Positions 29,688-31,863 of a stretch of 31,863 nucleotides of DNA are shown in pieces. This stretch comes from Cyanophora paradoxa. Its lineage: Eukaryota; Glaucocystophyceae; Cyanophorales; Cyanophoraceae. The position numbers and the translations under genes were made by a program. The stretch is from NCBI GenBank assembly GCA_004431415.1, contig QPMI01000012.1, forward strand, positions 1 to 31,863. Reading direction: 5' to 3'. The notes beneath the pieces were generated by a model. It was not told where the DNA came from and made no database searches. It worked only from the letters and a program-made list of their open reading frames with translations. Every line of letters begins with the position of its first letter. Within the stretch, counting starts at the first letter, position 1.

Positions 29688-31671
29688 CTAGGCGACGAGG
29701 GCGCGGTAGGCGGCGGCGGCGGTCGCGGCCTCCTCGAAGGCCGCCTCCATCTCCTCCGCCCCGCACCCGTACCGCCCGTACCTGCCCCGGGTCACGCTCG
29801 GGCCGGGCCGGGATGGGCCGCGGCCCGCGGGGGCACCAGTGGAGGTAGGCGCGGGCGTCGAACATGGCGCGCGCCCGCGAGAGGAAGTGCTCCAGGAGGC
29901 CCGCCACCCCGCTCCGGTTGCTCACCTGAGGCGCGCCGGAGCGGGGCGGGGCGGGGCGGGGCGGGGCGGGGCGCGTGAGATTCAGGGCCGTCCTCTATCC
30001 CGCGGCCCGGCCGGCTGCGCACCGCGGTGACCACGGGCGGAGGCGGCGGCGCGTCCGCCGCGCGCTTGGAGGGGGCGGCCGACTTGGAGGGGGCGGGGGC
30101 GGAGGCCTCGGAGAAACGGACGTCGAAGGGAAAGGGGTTCCAGGGGACGCTGGGGTACGCGTGCAGGAGGCGGGCGCGGGGCCCCGTCCCGGCCGCGTCG
30201 GGCGGGCGGTGGCGGGAGTGGCCCGGGGCGAGGCCGGGCCCTGCGGCGAGGGGCAGGAGGGAGCGGTACAGGGCGGCGTCGCCCCGCACGAGGAGCTGGG
30301 TGGAGAGGCTGACGAGGGGCGGGCCGGAGCCGCCGCGCTCGTACCCCGCGTGCCCGACGAGCAGCTCGTCGAGGGCGGCGAGGGGCCGCGGGCCCGAGGC
30401 GCGGGCCTCGAGGAACTTGGCCGCTGGCAGCGGGCACAGCGTTGCGACCAGGTCCCCCGCGTCGTACGGCCGCCACGGGCCCCCGGGCCCCTGCCGCGAG
30501 GGGTACAGGATCCCCGCCAGGCAGCCCGCGACGTGCCGGTTCAGGTCCCGCGTGGAGACGCGCGCCCCTCCCCACGCTCCCCCGCCCCCCTGCGGCCCGG
30601 CCTCCCGGCGCGCCAGCACCCGCTGCGCGTCCTCGTTCGGGAAGAGGAGCACGGCGTCCGCGTGCCTTTGGCGGAATGGAGTCAGATGGAGTTTGGAGGG
30701 AAGGGAGGGAGGGGGGTACGCGCGCGCCTCTGGAGCCAGGCGATGGTCAGGAGCGCGTTGTACGACTGCGTGGGGGTCTCGCCCTGAGGGGGCTACGAGT
30801 TTCAGGCAGAGGCGCCGGGGTCTGGAGGGTTTGGGGGCAATACGAGGGGTACGGTTTGCGCGCCTGGAGGAAGGGGGCCACGGAGACGGCGGTGATGTAG
30901 TTGGGGGGGTACTCCTCCCGCACGGCCTCGACCAGGCGCGAGCCGACGCCGGCGCCCGTGCCGCCCCCGATGCTGTGCAGCAGCACGCACCCCTGGTACC
31001 AGTCGCACCGCTCGGCCTCCCGCCTCAGCGCCGCCATCGCCCGCCCCACCAGCGACCGCCCGTTCCGCTCTGCCGCGCGTGCGCGCGTCCTGGTCAGCCG
31101 GGCGGCGGGCATGGGCGGGGCCGCGCGGCAGCACCTTCCTCGTCCACATTCCCGCCGCCCGCCCCCGCCCCCGCCGACGGCTCCCAGTACCCCGACTTGT
31201 AGTATCCTGCGGAGCGGCGCGCGCGGCGCTCGGAGGAGCGCCCCCGGGGCGGGACGGGGCCGGGCGGGGCGGGAGGGATCCAAGAGCGGGCGCACCGAGG
31301 GCCCAGTTGTTGCCGCGGCCCGACTGTTCGTACGCGACGTTCCCCGGGCGGAAGAGGTCGCCCCCGGGACCCTTCAGGAGGCCCTGGATGACCTGCGCAC
31401 GCCGCGGCCCGCCCCCGCGCAGCGCTGAGCAGCGGAACTCTCGCCGCTCCCGTCGCTGGCGCCCACCTTCGGCTCGCTGTCGATCAGCACGCAGCGCGCC
31501 TTCCCGTCGCTGTCGATGAAGGAACGCGACGCGCTCGCGCTGCGTACGCGCGAGTCAGGGCGCGCGCCACCATCGAGCAGCGCTCGGGTCGCACTCGGCC
31601 TGGACGAGCCGCCACCACTCTCCACCGAGCTGATTGCCGCACTGGCCGACCTGCAGGACGACCGTGGACAT
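29688..31671 (-). CDS. Zeta/delta-class tubulin, nine exons, intact
   Basis: Exons (5' to 3'): 31,671-31,571; 31,539-31,467; 31,392-31,296; 31,206-31,135; 31,069-30,864; 30,783-30,728; 30,665-30,023; 29,925-29,837; 29,781-29,688. They total 1,431 bases, giving 476 residues and TAG. The start reads MSTVVLQVGQCGNQLGGEWW, the classic tubulin N-terminus. Further landmarks are ARCVLIDSEPK, GRGNNWALGYY, the GTP-binding loop LLHSIGGGTGAGVGSRL, GETPTQSYNALLTIAWLQ and ADAVLLFPNED. The end is FDARAYLHWYGRYG..EEMEAAF, without the acidic tail of alpha or beta tubulin. SEPK, GNNWALGYY and the AYLHWYGRYG end favour the zeta/delta group, probably zeta; these act at centrioles and basal bodies in triplet or appendage assembly. 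Introns 5 and 6 have GC donors and intron 1 is only 31 bases. Confidence 0.9.
30666..30727 (-). other. Tubulin intron 6, GC-AG
   Basis: The donor is CCAGAG|GCGCGC and the acceptor CCAAAG|GCAC, 62 bases. Removal joins TIAWLQR to HADAVLLFPNED in frame, matching the family pattern LSHLYRSSDALLL. The alternative GT site eight bases into the intron gives the wrong frame. Confidence 0.8.
30784..30863 (-). other. Tubulin intron 5, GC-AG
   Basis: The donor is CTCCAG|GCGCGC and the acceptor CCCTCAG|GGC, 80 bases, phase 0. Removal joins SVAPFLQ to GETPTQSYN. This gives the spacing between the P-F/Y and Q-x-Y-N positions seen in delta tubulins. A GT a few bases downstream (GTACCC) would break the frame. 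Confidence 0.8.
31540..31570 (-). other. Tubulin intron 1, 31 bases
   Basis: The donor is GTGGCG and the acceptor TACGCAG. Reading through hits a TGA in frame within the segment, so removal is required to connect QAECDPSAAR to SRSFIDSDGK. If correct it is among the shortest spliceosomal introns. Confidence 0.6.
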
Positions 31672-31863
31672 GCGGCGCGCTCGCCGCTGCCGCTGTGCGC
31701 TCCCGCTGAACGGCACGGTCCGCCGCCGCTGAGCGCTCGCAAGGGAGTTTCACGATGCAAGTTCTGAGCGATAGCGCACGGGTAGATGCGCGCCAACTCT
31801 GGTGTTCTTCTACAAGCCGGCGTCGGACTCGAACCGCCCCAGCCAGGCTCGATGAAGCGGAGA
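31672..31863. promoter_or_regulatory. 5' flank of tubulin, probable divergent promoter
   Basis: The last 40 bases (CGTCGGACTCGAACCGCCCC onward) match 27,605-27,645, which lies about 200 bases before gene X copy 2. The same flank therefore probably leads into another gene X copy on the plus strand beyond the window. No core promoter motif was identified. Confidence 0.45.

Noticed and set aside
31820-31863. Possible tRNA T-arm (GGTTCGAGTCC on the minus strand), also at about 27,600-27,613
   Set aside because: The B-box word is good, but the putative T-stem has a mismatch. In the relic copy, where upstream sequence is visible, no matching acceptor stem or A-box is found. The match is shared because the flank was duplicated.

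Overview
The window is eukaryotic nuclear DNA. Every gene I could model has many short spliceosomal introns, and the recognisable products are a nucleolar ribosome-biogenesis protein (UTP10/HEATR1) and a rare tubulin of the kind found only in organisms that build centrioles or basal bodies. Coding exons are extremely rich in G+C, especially at third positions. Introns are mostly 31-130 bases, and several start with GC instead of GT. This fits a GC-rich flagellated protist or alga; I cannot name the lineage from sequence alone.

Bases 1 to about 15,100 are a lower-GC, repeat-dominated half. Bases 1-1,600 hold no gene I can support. About 1,600-3,263 carries 3' portions of two related retroelements on the minus strand. 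About 3,500-10,147 is a decayed non-LTR (LINE-like) element on the plus strand. It has a broken reverse transcriptase, an 880-base internal tandem duplication, a zinc-knuckle-like C-terminal region with an acidic, proline-rich tail, and a second 5'-truncated copy sitting directly on the pyrimidine tail of the first. About 10,250-12,350 is a mosaic of retroelement fragments in both orientations. About 12,470-13,880 looks like a low-GC multi-exon gene of unknown function (minus). About 14,000-14,860 is a minisatellite.

Bases 15,147-31,863 are the gene-rich, GC-rich half. They hold a small two-exon gene (15,643-16,132, minus) with an open frame beside it, a palindrome-dense spacer, UTP10 (16,775-24,872, minus), a divergent spacer with a hairpin, and an unidentified 319-residue gene, here called gene X (25,603-27,345, plus, 10 exons). 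These are followed by a minus-strand relic of the tubulin 5' end (about 27,405-27,645), a second copy of gene X (27,851-29,578, plus), and an intact nine-exon zeta/delta-type tubulin (29,688-31,671, minus). The order tubulin-relic/X2/tubulin suggests tandem duplication of a divergent tubulin-X pair and predicts a third gene X just past the right edge.

The tubulin splices to one frame of 477 codons with no error. UTP10 in contrast shows many one-base frame switches, densest at about 21.3-23.3 kb. Either that stretch is poorly determined sequence or the gene is decaying. The most unusual signals are the recurrent GC-AG introns with a GCGCGC donor, the tubulin-X duplication, the tail-on-tail LINE arrangement with a shared breakpoint octamer, and conserved SUMO-interaction-like and nuclear-localisation-like motifs in the LINE C-terminus.
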